The notes below the pieces were generated by a model that saw only the letters and a list, made by a program, of their open reading frames with translations, ran no database searches and was not told where the DNA came from. The translations under genes and the position numbers were made by a program. Positions 1 to 8,856 of a stretch of DNA of 64,000 nt are shown here, piece by piece; within the stretch, counting starts at the first letter, position 1; every line of letters starts with the position of its first letter. Source of the stretch: Polymorphum gilvum SL003B-26A1 (lineage in GTDB: Bacteria > Pseudomonadota > Alphaproteobacteria > Rhizobiales > Stappiaceae); the NCBI RefSeq assembly GCF_000192745.1, contig NC_015259.1, forward strand, positions 4,293,001 to 4,357,000, read 5' to 3'.

Positions 1-69
1 GTCTTCATTCACCTTGTTGTCTGCATGCGGCAGCGGGTAGCCGCGATTTGGGGTCGTCTGGGCAACCAT
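1..69 (-). CDS. Phage tail fibre-type protein, N-terminus only
   Basis: Only the first 23 codons are in the window. The N-terminus contains the segment RGYPLPHADNKVNED, a type of opening common in alphaproteobacterial phage fibre or side-tail proteins, where a YPLPHP-DN motif precedes a coiled region. The start is supported by a GGGAG ribosome site just upstream, and the gene begins 11 bp after the stop of the DUF4815 gene. It would be the next late tail gene of the Mu-like prophage. The family assignment is by resemblance only. Confidence 0.55.
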   Translation of the reverse strand, partial: MVAQTTPNRGYPLPHADNKVNED

Positions 70-80
70 GGCAGCTCCCT

Positions 81-3000
81 CTAGATCGTTGCGACGCGGA
101 GATCCGCGAGCGAGGGGCGGGCCGCCGGCCCGCCTGTGAGCGTCAGGCGGACGCGGGTTTCCGCGCCCCAGGCGGGCTGCGGATCAAGCGGGTCGAGTTC
201 ATGGCTGCGCTCGACCCAGCCGTCCGTCTCGAGCACATCGATCGAGCGCAGCGGGATCGTTTCCCAGCCTGCATCGCCGCGCTGCAGCTCGACGGTCAAA
301 GCGGATCCGGATGGCAAAAGCGCCTTGAGGCGCACAGGGATGCGGACCGCCCCATCGACGGCAAAGGCACGCGAGACATAGGTGGCGGTATCGCGCAAGG
401 ACCCGGCGATGAGCTGCACCCCCGGAAACAGCGTCGGCGACGCCGTCTCCGTGCCGGCGAGGACGGCGAAGACGACAACCGTTTCCGTGACGCGCGTGTC
501 CAGTTCCAGCACCTGTCCTGGCGCCATGCGCCAGAGGCCACCGCCAGGGCGCTCGACCTCGAAGACGACCGAGCATTCGGCTTCTGGCAAGTCCACGACG
601 GCGCGGATGATGAGATCCGTGCAGTCGACCAGGTCGACCTGGCCGAGCGAGATCCGCTTGACGCCGGGTGCGAAGCGGGCGGCGCGCAGGTCGAATGAAA
701 GGTCCTCGTCCTGGTGCGCCGTCCAGGTCCGCGCGTTGCTCGAGGAGAGCATGACGCCGACCGGGTACGGCTGCGCGGTCACCCAGGACTGCGCCACCGC
801 GTCGAAGGCGCCGATCTGGGCGGACGAGATCGAATGCGCGGCATCGTCCGACTTGACGACGAAGCAGTATTCGCGCCCAGCCGACAGCCAGAGCGGTTCC
901 GGCAGAGCGATCACGGTCGGCTGGCCGATCGCGACACCGCCCATCACGACATACGCCTGGCTGAGGATTTCGGCCGTGGGCATGCCCTGGGAGCAGGAGC
1001 GGATCTCCAGCAGGAGAGGATTTGTCGGATCGCCGACCGCGCAGATGCGCAGGGTCACGGCCGCGATATGCCGGCCTTGCGTGCCGGCCGGAAGGACGAA
1101 TGTCTGCGCGAGTGGGTCGGCGTCGCCGGCGCCGTCGCTGCCTTGAACGCTGCCGTCCCACTCCCGGACGGGCGGGTCGCTCCATCTTGTGACGGTGCTC
1201 ACCTGGCGCATCACCGTGATCTCGATCTGCCCCTCGCCGACGAACAGCGCGGTGGCTTCCGTGCCAGATCCGCCGACAGCGCGCACAAGCTTGCGGCCGG
1301 CCGGATAGGTCTCGGCCGCAATGGCGATCGTGCCGGAGATCTCGCCGTTGCCGTCCGCGACGACGCCGGCCGGCGTCACGTCGACGCCGTCGAAGGTGAG
1401 TGCGTCCAGCGTTTCGCCCGCGCCGAAGCCGCGGATCGTGAAGCCGACGTCGATGGCGCGCAGGAACTCGGCGAGTTCCTGTCGGGTGTCGACGACGTCG
1501 GTGCGCGTCGTGGTGCGAGACAGGTTGCCGGCGCCGAAGACAGCTGTCTGCGCCGAGGCCCATTCGGTGCGGGTCTCGGTCCACAGATCGACAGCCGGAT
1601 CGAGCGTCAGCTCCGCCGGGATCGGCAGGAAGTTCGCATAGGGGTTGACCAGCCTGCAATGCGTCACCAGACCTTGCGAGATCACGACCTCGGGGCTCCA
1701 GTCGAGCAGCACGGGACGCGGCGGGCCGAGCCGGTGGATCGTCGGGTCGATCGCGAGTTGGCACGAGCCGTCGAACAGGGCGGCGTCCTGGGCGACGCCG
1801 CCGTCGCGCCAGCGATCGGAGGTGAAGGGATCGACAAAGACGCCGCGCTTGGCCGTCGGCTCGCGGCTGTCGATGTCGCGGCGCAGCCGTTCCAGGGCGA
1901 CGAGGTCGAGCACGTCGACCAGGCGCTTGTACATCCGGTCGATGTCCGTGAAGGGGTAGGCCCGCACACCGCTGTTGATGATCGTCGGCGCGCCGGACCA
2001 GGAGTTGACTACCTCGGCGAGGGGCAGATGCGTTGCCGGCGCGGCCGGCGGCACCGGTCTCGATCGGCTCGACAGGCCCTCGATGTAGACGGCCCGGCCG
2101 TCCGGGTCGAGGCAGATGAGGTCGACGCGCAGCAGTTTGTAGTCGTAGGTCAGCAGCACCTCGCCGCCGGTGACGCCGCCGGCCAGCGTCACGGTTCCGT
2201 CCGTGGTCGAGACGGGCACAACCGCGTCGCGATAGCGATAGGTCACCTCGTAGCTCGATCCCGGCGCCGGCTCCCCGCCGCCCGGGGTCCAGTCGACGCG
2301 GTCGGCATTGAGCACGTAGTCCGTCCCGGGTGTGTAGATGGTCCCGCCCTGGCGGACCTCGATCAGGGCCGTGACGCTGTCCTGCGACAGGAGGTCCATG
2401 GAGCCGACCGACGGTCCGTGGGTGACCGTTTCCGTCGTCTCCTTCGTGACCAGCGCCATCACCAGGTTCGCAAGCGGCGGGAAGCGAAGGACGAGCGTCG
2501 CGGTCCCGGTCCCGCCATCGGCGAAGACATGCTGTTCGGCGTCGATCCTCCCGACGTCGGCCGTCTCGGGCACCGCAAGGCGCAGGGACGCGCTCCGCGT
2601 CCGCTTGAAGCCGTTGATGTTGGCGACACCCTGTTCGATGACGAACACCTGGGCGCCCGCCATGCGGCCAAGCGCTGAGACGCGGCAGCCGGAGATGACA
2701 TAGGAGCCGTTTGCGTCGCGATCGTAGCCGGCGATGGCCTGGAGCGTCACCGACAGCTCGGCCGGAGCCGTCTGGTCGAGCGCCACCCCGTCCTTGAGCA
2801 GGTAGACCGGGTAGAGGTCGCCCGGCTGGCCGTCGCCGGCCCGTCCCCAGGCGAGGCTCTCTTCGATCCGCGCGGCGCCCGCTTCGCCCTCGGCCGCCGT
2901 GCCAGGCGCAAGGCCGAGCAGATCCGGATCCTGCTCGTGAGTGACCGCCTGGCGCACGAGCCGCACGCCGATCGCGACCTCGCCGTCCATCGGCACGCCG

Positions 3001-3293
3001 GCCAGTGTCGCCGCCACGACCGGGCGCACGTCGCCGGCCGCGAAGATGCGCCCAGGCTCGAGGAACACGCTGCCGGCGTCCGGGTCGACCACGATGCCGG
3101 CACCCGCAATCCGGTCGCCGTCGCGGGCGGACAGTCCGCCCGCGCGGGCGATGCGCCCGCGCAGGATCGACTGCGCTTCGTTGAGTTCCGCGCCTTGCAG
3201 GAAGGCGCCCTCGCGAAACACGACATCCGTCATGGCGGGCTTCGTCGCCGAGCGGTCGTAGGCGCCGGAAATCAGAGGGTGTTCGAAGGCCAT
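81..3293 (-). CDS. DUF4815-type phage tail/baseplate-associated protein
   Basis: This 1070-residue late protein follows tail protein I. The N-terminal half (about residues 1-450) looks like the DUF4815 family of phage tail proteins, with an early segment FREGAFLQGAELNEAQSILRGR. The C-terminal half is beta-rich and has repeated sandwich-like stretches without recognisable enzymatic motifs. A GAGG ribosome site precedes the chosen ATG; upstream in-frame codons extend into the previous gene and were rejected. Position after V-W-J-I suggests a baseplate-distal or fibre-network component, but exact function is unknown. Confidence 0.7.
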   Translation of the reverse strand: MAFEHPLISGAYDRSATKPAMTDVVFREGAFLQGAELNEAQSILRGRIARAGGLSARDGDRIAGAGIVVDPDAGSVFLEPGRIFAAGDVRPVVAATLAGVPMDGEVAIGVRLVRQAVTHEQDPDLLGLAPGTAAEGEAGAARIEESLAWGRAGDGQPGDLYPVYLLKDGVALDQTAPAELSVTLQAIAGYDRDANGSYVISGCRVSALGRMAGAQVFVIEQGVANINGFKRTRSASLRLAVPETADVGRIDAEQHVFADGGTGTATLVLRFPPLANLVMALVTKETTETVTHGPSVGSMDLLSQDSVTALIEVRQGGTIYTPGTDYVLNADRVDWTPGGGEPAPGSSYEVTYRYRDAVVPVSTTDGTVTLAGGVTGGEVLLTYDYKLLRVDLICLDPDGRAVYIEGLSSRSRPVPPAAPATHLPLAEVVNSWSGAPTIINSGVRAYPFTDIDRMYKRLVDVLDLVALERLRRDIDSREPTAKRGVFVDPFTSDRWRDGGVAQDAALFDGSCQLAIDPTIHRLGPPRPVLLDWSPEVVISQGLVTHCRLVNPYANFLPIPAELTLDPAVDLWTETRTEWASAQTAVFGAGNLSRTTTRTDVVDTRQELAEFLRAIDVGFTIRGFGAGETLDALTFDGVDVTPAGVVADGNGEISGTIAIAAETYPAGRKLVRAVGGSGTEATALFVGEGQIEITVMRQVSTVTRWSDPPVREWDGSVQGSDGAGDADPLAQTFVLPAGTQGRHIAAVTLRICAVGDPTNPLLLEIRSCSQGMPTAEILSQAYVVMGGVAIGQPTVIALPEPLWLSAGREYCFVVKSDDAAHSISSAQIGAFDAVAQSWVTAQPYPVGVMLSSSNARTWTAHQDEDLSFDLRAARFAPGVKRISLGQVDLVDCTDLIIRAVVDLPEAECSVVFEVERPGGGLWRMAPGQVLELDTRVTETVVVFAVLAGTETASPTLFPGVQLIAGSLRDTATYVSRAFAVDGAVRIPVRLKALLPSGSALTVELQRGDAGWETIPLRSIDVLETDGWVERSHELDPLDPQPAWGAETRVRLTLTGGPAARPSLADLRVATI

Positions 3294-3300
3294 TTGAACC

Positions 3301-4455
3301 TCATGTGAAACGAACCAGCAGTCCGATGCGCTCGCGCACGGTCTTGCCGAAGCGGATGTCGACGGACGTGCGTCCGACGGGGGCGTGCGGCGTGTGGATC
3401 TCGCCCGGACCAAGCCAGATCTTGCCGGGCGTTGCGGGATCGAGCGGCGTGGCGGCGACGAGCAGGGCGGCTTCGACGGCACGGGCGCCGTCGCCATCCC
3501 CGAACCCCGTCAGGGCGATCGCCGCCAGCGCCTCGCCGGTCGCGCCGGGTGACCAGCCATGGCCGAGCACCCCATAGAGCCCGGCCGCACCGGCCGGCGC
3601 GACCTGCGCGAAGCAGCGGCAGCGGCGCGCGCCGATCAGCGCCCCGCCCGTATCGTAGAAGCCGAGATAGGCGCCGCGCGCGGCGAGGGCCGCCGCCATC
3701 TGGCGGACGCGGGCGCCGGCCGAGCCGAGCTCCGACCAGGTGTTGGTGACAGTCGACCACGCCACGGGCAGGTCCGACCATGAGAGCGAGCCCGAGCCGT
3801 CGTCGTCGATCCAGATGCCGAGCGCCTCGAGCTCCGCCTGGCTGAGCGTCACCTCGGCCTCGTGCGCGCGCCCAAAGCTCCACTTCGGGCCGGCAAGCCC
3901 GTCCGTCGCCTCGACATGCACGCCGCTGTCGTCGCCGACCATGCAGTCCGACAGCCGCGTCCAGGACGCCTCGGCGGCCGCGACGTCGTAGCCATGGACG
4001 CCGCGCCGGAATTGCGAGCGCGCCGGCTGAGACAGGCGGGCGATGCCGGCGATCCGCGCCAGGTCGCCCTCCTCGTCGCGGACACGGTCGAGGGTCAGCC
4101 GATAGTCCGCCCAGGCGAGCCGGCGCGCGGGCGGATCGACGAGATCGGCCGAGTAGCCGACAAAGCCGAGCCCCGCCGCCATGCCGGCATGCGTGCCGCG
4201 CAGGCGCTCCCACCGGATGCCTTCCTCCAGGAGATCGAAGACATTCGGAATGAACGCAGAGAGCGCGCCTAGCCCGTATTCGTAAACCAGCCAGGCCGCG
4301 AGGGCCGGTTGCGGGTTGACCAGTTTCCAGCCAGGGATCGCGTCGACACCCGGCGCGATCCGCGCGGCAAGATCTGCGCCCGCGAGATCGATCCCACACT
4401 CAAGGGCGGTGGCATTGGAAGGAAGAAGAGACCCAGCAGGATCGATATGGCTCAC
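3301..4455 (-). CDS. Phage tail protein I (P2 gpI-like baseplate protein)
   Basis: The 384-residue product follows baseplate J and carries the typical gpI opening: SLLPSNATALE followed by a DLAARI region and a conserved WLVYEYG segment near residue 57. In P2-type phages gpI joins the baseplate wedge and precedes the fibre genes. The start is GTG, overlapping the stop of J as GTGA. The protein is longer than the usual gpI (about 180-220 residues); the extra C-terminal part (after about residue 200) has no recognised domain and could hold a fibre-attachment region. Confidence 0.8.
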   Translation of the reverse strand: MSHIDPAGSLLPSNATALECGIDLAGADLAARIAPGVDAIPGWKLVNPQPALAAWLVYEYGLGALSAFIPNVFDLLEEGIRWERLRGTHAGMAAGLGFVGYSADLVDPPARRLAWADYRLTLDRVRDEEGDLARIAGIARLSQPARSQFRRGVHGYDVAAAEASWTRLSDCMVGDDSGVHVEATDGLAGPKWSFGRAHEAEVTLSQAELEALGIWIDDDGSGSLSWSDLPVAWSTVTNTWSELGSAGARVRQMAAALAARGAYLGFYDTGGALIGARRCRCFAQVAPAGAAGLYGVLGHGWSPGATGEALAAIALTGFGDGDGARAVEAALLVAATPLDPATPGKIWLGPGEIHTPHAPVGRTSVDIRFGKTVRERIGLLVRFT

Positions 4456-5300
4456 CGGCCGCGCCCTCCGTCGAGGATGTCGATGCTGCCAACGCCGATT
4501 GCCTCGTTCGGTGCGGCGACCAGATCCTCGGTCGGCCACGTTACGGCCACGCGCGTCACGCCCGGGACCATCGCCTTCGCGATCAGCCAGGACGAGGTCA
4601 GGTCGAGGCCAAGGAGGCTCTCCGCAGTCCAGGCCTCGCGCACGGTCGCGGCGACATCCGCGAGCCGGGAGACGGGCGCATCCGGCGCCAGGCGCACGGT
4701 CAGGGCCACGTCCGTGACGGTCCGGATGGCGGAGATCACCTCGAACCGGTCGGACACCACCCGCACCGCCGGGGCTTCGAGCGCCGAGCGGACCGCCGCG
4801 AGCAGCGCCGGGCTGGCCTCGCCGCCGGTATCCGTCGAAAGGACAGCGACATGCACGGTCGGATCGCGCCCCGCGCGCCATATGGCGACGTCCCGCACCT
4901 GCAGCGACGCAGCCAGGGCGATCGTCTTGTACCGTTCCAGCGGCCCGCCGGCGGAGCGGCCGAGGATGGCGAGCCAGACCCGATCGCGCAGCCGGTCGTC
5001 GCCTTCGCCGACGAGACGCGTCACATCGTGGAATGCGGCGAGATGATCGAGGTCGGACGTGGCGGCGAATGCGAGCAGATTGCTCCTCGCCGCGTCATTG
5101 ATCCGCGCGCGGAGCAACAGCTCGCGATAGGCGAAAGCCTGGCAGAGGATCGTGACCGGATCCGTTTCGAGCGCGCCGACGTCCCAGGCGATGCCGGCGG
5201 CGGCAAGCCGCGTCTGGGCGTCCGCGGCGATCGCCGCGAGGATCGCCTCGAAGTCAAGGTCCTCCAGGATCGCGGGAGGCGGAAGATCGGGGCGGGTCAA
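4452..5300 (-). CDS. Baseplate assembly protein J-like
   Basis: The 282-residue protein matches the baseplate J family. It has the N-terminal LDFEAILAAIAAD segment, the YRELLLRARINDAARSNLLAFA stretch read in two parts, and the characteristic region near residues 85-125 (DHLAAFHDVTRL, GGPLERYK). J forms the wedge around the tail hub in contractile tails. The start is TTG at 5300, sharing a TTGA junction with the gp25/W stop; no better in-frame start exists nearby. Flanking W and I genes confirm the context. Confidence 0.88.
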   Translation of the reverse strand: MTRPDLPPPAILEDLDFEAILAAIAADAQTRLAAAGIAWDVGALETDPVTILCQAFAYRELLLRARINDAARSNLLAFAATSDLDHLAAFHDVTRLVGEGDDRLRDRVWLAILGRSAGGPLERYKTIALAASLQVRDVAIWRAGRDPTVHVAVLSTDTGGEASPALLAAVRSALEAPAVRVVSDRFEVISAIRTVTDVALTVRLAPDAPVSRLADVAATVREAWTAESLLGLDLTSSWLIAKAMVPGVTRVAVTWPTEDLVAAPNEAIGVGSIDILDGGRGR

Positions 5301-5704
5301 GAGACGGGCTCCAGGACGAGCCGCTCGCCGCTGCCGACGGCAAGATCGGCGACGCGTGCCTCGCGGAGCGCGTAGTCGCCGAGATGGCCGCGCGGGTAGA
5401 AATACCCGTCAAGGATGAAGACGAAGCGCCCCGCGCGACCGCCTGCGGCCAGGTCGATCGTGCGCAACCGGAAGCCCGGCTCCCCGTTGACCGGATCCTC
5501 GACGGCCTCGGCGATCGCGACATAGAGTTCCAGCAGCGTGCGCTCGTTGGCGTTGGCATCCTGAAGGTCAGGGATGCGCGACCCGAAATCCCGGCGCATC
5601 ACCCGGCTGTTGAACCGCGTCGTCAGGATCTTGCCGAGCGACTGGACGCAGTGGTCCCAGCCCGTCAGAACCTTGCCCGTCGTTGCCGAGATACCGGTCC
5701 GCAT
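5297..5704 (-). CDS. Baseplate protein W / gp25-like lysozyme-fold protein
   Basis: The 135-residue protein belongs to the GPW/gp25 family. It shows GWDHCVQSLGKILTTRFNSR and the signature RRDFGSRIPDL, followed by LRTIDLAAGG and a C-terminal ERLVLEP. In contractile tails gp25 links the inner wedge to the sheath. The start at MRTGISATTG gives the usual family length. Presence of W together with V, J and I shows a contractile-type baseplate, although the sheath gene is not seen in this window. Confidence 0.88.
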   Translation of the reverse strand: MRTGISATTGKVLTGWDHCVQSLGKILTTRFNSRVMRRDFGSRIPDLQDANANERTLLELYVAIAEAVEDPVNGEPGFRLRTIDLAAGGRAGRFVFILDGYFYPRGHLGDYALREARVADLAVGSGERLVLEPVS

Positions 5705-5708
5705 GGGC

Positions 5709-5900
5709 TTACCTGTCCTCGGCCTTGATCGCCTTCGCGGTCTTGACGGCCTCTGCCTTGCCCGCCGGCTCGATCTCGCCGGCAATCAGGGCATAGCGGG
5801 CCTGGTCCTCGCTCAGGCGCAGGGTTTCCCCCTTCCCGGGGTTGCGGGTGCCGGCGACGAACGGGCCGGCCTTGTCGGTAACGAGGTAGGGTTTCATCAT
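5709..5900 (-). CDS. Small conserved-type phage tail-region protein, unknown
   Basis: A 63-residue protein sits between baseplate V and W. It opens MMKPYLVTDKAGPFVAG and ends in a lysine/alanine-rich charged tail. An AAGGAG site eight bases before the ATG supports the start; an upstream start is possible but lacks such a site. I do not recognise a family. The segment KGETLRLSEDQARYALIAGEI resembles short phage proteins that end near a residue-binding fold, but no function can be given. Confidence 0.6.
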   Translation of the reverse strand: MMKPYLVTDKAGPFVAGTRNPGKGETLRLSEDQARYALIAGEIEPAGKAEAVKTAKAIKAEDR

Positions 5901-5913
5901 GGGGTCGTCTCCT

Positions 5914-6480
5914 TCAGACAAGAACGTCGTCGGCGCCGTCGACAGCCACGTCGCCGCCGTCGTCCAGGCCGCCGACGAAGTGAACTTTGCGGTTTCCGTT
6001 GGCGAGCCGGGTGCGCTTGGTGGTGAGGATCTCGTCGGCCGAGATCTTGACGGCGGCGTCGCCGACGGCCAGCTCGACTGTTTCGCCGTCCATGATCAGC
6101 CGTGTGTTGCCGTGCTTGATCACGAGGCGCTGATCGTGATCGGTCGGCCGAGGGTTGTCGGTGGTGTAGCCGTCGCGCACGGCGATCGAGTGCGGGCCGA
6201 GCTCGCCGTGGGGCGACAGCAGGCGCATGGTCTCGCCGATGGCGACCGGCACATGGGTCGAGTAGCCGCCGACCCCGTCCCCTGCGCTCTCCTGAACCTG
6301 CACCCAGGGCGATAGGAACGGCTTGCCGGTGCGGCCGTCCGCCGGCATCAGCTCAAGGCGCACCTTGTCGCCCTGGATCTGCGCCACCTTGCCCGTCATG
6401 TGCGACGCGGCAAGACGGCGATGCAGGTCGTCGACTTCCTTGTAGAGCGAGCGCAACTCGCGCGCGAGGGTCGGGATCAT
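5914..6480 (-). CDS. Baseplate assembly protein V (tail spike) homologue
   Basis: The 188-residue product resembles Mu gp45/P2 gpV, the membrane-piercing tail spike. It has a helical N-terminus (about 1-25), an OB-fold-like region (VAQIQGDKVRLELMPADG, then SPWVQVQESAGDGVGGYS) and a beta-rich C-terminal part with DGETVELAVGDAAVKISADE, typical of the spike stem. The C-terminus ends VDGADDVLV without the usual His-x-His iron-binding tip that I could identify. The start overlaps the preceding stop by ATGA. Confidence 0.85.
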   Translation of the reverse strand: MIPTLARELRSLYKEVDDLHRRLAASHMTGKVAQIQGDKVRLELMPADGRTGKPFLSPWVQVQESAGDGVGGYSTHVPVAIGETMRLLSPHGELGPHSIAVRDGYTTDNPRPTDHDQRLVIKHGNTRLIMDGETVELAVGDAAVKISADEILTTKRTRLANGNRKVHFVGGLDDGGDVAVDGADDVLV

Positions 6481-7946
6481 GCCCCACCCCCGGAGGTCGC
6501 GACGCCGAGGATTGTCTTGATATGGGGACGGTCGAGATCTGTCGGCACACCCCAGCCGCCCCCATCGACGACTATGACGGAAAGCGTTTGTGTGCTGTCG
6601 TCGTCGAAGGTCACAGTGACATCATAGGTGCCGTCCTCAACAGCCAGCGTAAGTGCGTCAGCGGCGCGAGTCGCCGAAGATCCGGTCGTCGGGATGTACG
6701 AAGTAGCCTTGTTGCCAGGCTCGCACTGCGGTCCGAAAACGTCGATATTCACGTTTTCGTTGCTCTCGTCGCCAAAGAGGATGACGCGTTCGTCGGCGGC
6801 TGCGCTGGAGCCGGTCCTGTAGTTAGCGGTGTGGGTCTTGCGGGTCCACGTTGTCGTCAGTCCTGTATTGCCCACGCCCACCGAATTGACGCTGAAGAGA
6901 AAGCTGGAGTAGGCATCAGATGCCCGCACCCACATGGATGACGTGACTTCCGTCTGGTCGGCGAGGGCACCGGCGTTGACCGCGATGCGCCCGCCGCGTA
7001 TGCCGCTGCCGCTGCCGCTTGTGGCGGCCGCGTTCCACCGCACGGCGCCGTTGCCGCCAAAGGGATCGGCGATGCCCCCGGTGAGGTTGGCAAGGCTTGG
7101 TTGGTTCCACCAACCAAGCCATCCGGTTCCCTCCCTGACGTCTGTCGACGTGAGGATCAAATTCGTACTCGCGTCTTCGATGAGTAACCCGCCGTCTGTC
7201 AGACGCGGGGTGTTGAGCGCAAATGTGACGAGCGCGCCATCCACCACGCCGGTTCCCACGGTCGGTCGCGCGAAGTCCGCATCGGGCGAGGCAATCAGGT
7301 CTTCAAGCGCCGCGTAGGCGCGACCGTTGATCCACGCTCGATCCGCGAGGGCATTGAGGTAGAACGCGGCCCCGGCGGGGACCCAGGCGGGACGCCCGTC
7401 CTCGGGGAGGCTGTCGTCGGGAAGGGTGTCGTCGGGGGGCGGCGGCCAGAACGGCGCGCCGTTCACGTCGAGCGTGAGCTCGATCGGCTCGCCCTCGGCG
7501 AAGACGCCGGCGGTGACCTCGCGCAGGGCTTGCGTCCATTCCACCGCGACGACCGAGACGCCGCGCCGGTCGAACTGGCCCGAGATGAGCGGCGCGATCC
7601 GCAAGCCCTGCGGCGCGCCGATGCGCGCCAGCCCGAACCGCTGGCGCGGCGACAGCACCGCGAGCACGGCCTCGGCGATCGCCCAGGCGTCTGCATCGCG
7701 CCCCGGTTCCTTGCCTTCCGCGATCGCGAAGGCGGCGATTTCGAGTCCGACATCGTAGGAGCCGCCGGCGCTCGCCTGGACGGGCGCCCGGATGACGCCG
7801 ATCCGCAGCGCCGGCGCCCGGATCGTGTTGCGCTGGAGCTCGTCCAGGTCGAACCGGCCGAACTGCACCGCGCAGCTGCGCAAAACGGGCAGCGCGGCGG
7901 TGAAGGTCGCCTCGACGGCGGTGCGGAACTCGTTGATCCGGCTCAT
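6477..7946 (-). CDS. DUF1834 (Mu gp37-like) protein fused to a lectin-like tail module
   Basis: The N-terminal 150 residues match the DUF1834/gp37 family of Mu-like tail proteins, which normally stop near 150-200 residues. Here a proline-rich linker (about 165-190) leads into about 290 further residues. That part contains LLIEDASTNLI, an SSMWVRAS strand, GPQCEPGNKATSYIPTTG and TRAADALTL, the pattern of carbohydrate-binding-like beta-sandwich modules seen in phage fibre proteins. The DNA of the added part is visibly poorer in GC than its neighbours. The start overlaps the previous gene by ATGA. Function: structural tail protein, probably with an exposed binding module. Confidence 0.8.
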   Translation of the reverse strand: MSRINEFRTAVEATFTAALPVLRSCAVQFGRFDLDELQRNTIRAPALRIGVIRAPVQASAGGSYDVGLEIAAFAIAEGKEPGRDADAWAIAEAVLAVLSPRQRFGLARIGAPQGLRIAPLISGQFDRRGVSVVAVEWTQALREVTAGVFAEGEPIELTLDVNGAPFWPPPPDDTLPDDSLPEDGRPAWVPAGAAFYLNALADRAWINGRAYAALEDLIASPDADFARPTVGTGVVDGALVTFALNTPRLTDGGLLIEDASTNLILTSTDVREGTGWLGWWNQPSLANLTGGIADPFGGNGAVRWNAAATSGSGSGIRGGRIAVNAGALADQTEVTSSMWVRASDAYSSFLFSVNSVGVGNTGLTTTWTRKTHTANYRTGSSAAADERVILFGDESNENVNIDVFGPQCEPGNKATSYIPTTGSSATRAADALTLAVEDGTYDVTVTFDDDSTQTLSVIVVDGGGWGVPTDLDRPHIKTILGVATSGGGA

Positions 7947-8422
7947 TGCAGAAGGCTCCCGATCCAGTCGCGCGTCGCGTCCTCGATGTCGCGGCGGTTC
8001 TCGGCCGAAAGTCCCAGCCATGTGCGGGCCGGGATCGTCACCGTCCGGGCGAAGACGGCCGCGTTGCCGACCATGAACCGCAGCGCCCTGGCGGTCTTCG
8101 GCTTGACGGTGCCGCCTTGCTGATGGATGCGGGCATAGGCGAGCCCGGAGCCGACCAGCACGCCTGCGCTCGACGCGACATAGTCGACCGACCGCGAGAG
8201 GTGTCCTTCGGCGTACAGGATCGACGTTCCCGCGCGGTTCGGCTTCCAGGCGGCACCTTCGGGTGTGGTCTTTTCCTGTTCGATGCGCCGTCGTGTCTGT
8301 TCCTGGACCAGCCGCCCGATCCCTTCCGCGAGTTCCTCGCGCGGTGCGTCGAGGATCCCTTCGATCGTGACGAGGCGGCGCGCCAGATCGGTGTCGTCGA
8401 CGCGGATGGCGACGCCGCTCAT
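7943..8422 (-). CDS. Phage virion morphogenesis / tail completion protein (Mu gpG-like)
   Basis: The 159-residue protein has the features of the Phage_tail_S/virion morphogenesis family: an N-terminal helix region, then TRRRIEQEKTTPEGAAWKPN, a YAEGHLSRSVDYVAS segment, YARIHQQGG and a C-terminal IPARTWLGLS. These proteins act at head-tail joining or tail completion. In Mu gpG sits after gpF, whereas here it follows DUF1320, a rearrangement common in related phages. Starts and stops overlap neighbours by four bases on both sides. Confidence 0.85.
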   Translation of the reverse strand: MSGVAIRVDDTDLARRLVTIEGILDAPREELAEGIGRLVQEQTRRRIEQEKTTPEGAAWKPNRAGTSILYAEGHLSRSVDYVASSAGVLVGSGLAYARIHQQGGTVKPKTARALRFMVGNAAVFARTVTIPARTWLGLSAENRRDIEDATRDWIGSLLQ

Positions 8423-8841
8423 GGCTGGCGCCGCCCGAACAGGCGCGCTTCGGAGAAGAACGCCGCGCCGCTCTCGCTCGCCGCGCCGTCGATGACGATT
8501 GCCGGTTCGCTGCGGCCGAGCCCGGCCTTGCCTTCGGCGATCCGCTTCAGCAGGTCGACCGCCTGCCTGTAGCGCTCCTCGATCGTCGTCGTCAGCGAGG
8601 CGTGCCGGTTGGCGAGCAGGTAGACCGCGATGTTGACGGCCGGCGCGATCAGGATCTGCGGCAGGTCGGCGAGCGGCAGTTCGTAGCGCGCCGACAGATG
8701 CGCGTCGATCTCGGCCGAGGCGAAGGCAAGCGCGGTGGCCACGGCGTCGGCCGGATCGACATCCTCGGGCAACAGGTCGGCGAGGAAGTCCGCCCCCCAG
8801 ATCGTCTCGATGTCGGTTTTGCCTGCATAGGCCACGGTCAT
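8419..8841 (-). CDS. DUF1320 family protein (Mu gp36-like)
   Basis: The 140-residue protein opens VAYAGKTDIETIWG and continues with the FASAEIDAHLSARYELPL segment that marks DUF1320 proteins. These act at the head-tail connector region in Mu-like phages. It lies between the small gp35-like gene and the tail completion gene, matching the usual order T, 35, 36, 37. The ATG follows shortly after the preceding stop. Confidence 0.88.
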   Translation of the reverse strand: MTVAYAGKTDIETIWGADFLADLLPEDVDPADAVATALAFASAEIDAHLSARYELPLADLPQILIAPAVNIAVYLLANRHASLTTTIEERYRQAVDLLKRIAEGKAGLGRSEPAIVIDGAASESGAAFFSEARLFGRRQP

Positions 8842-8856
8842 TGTCCTCGCGGTTGC

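Noticed and set aside
714-2678. Plus-strand frame of 654 codons opposite the DUF4815 gene, and similar plus-strand frames at 12359-13636 and 48571-50727
   Set aside because: They mirror codon bias of genuine minus-strand phage genes and show no conserved motif or start signal.
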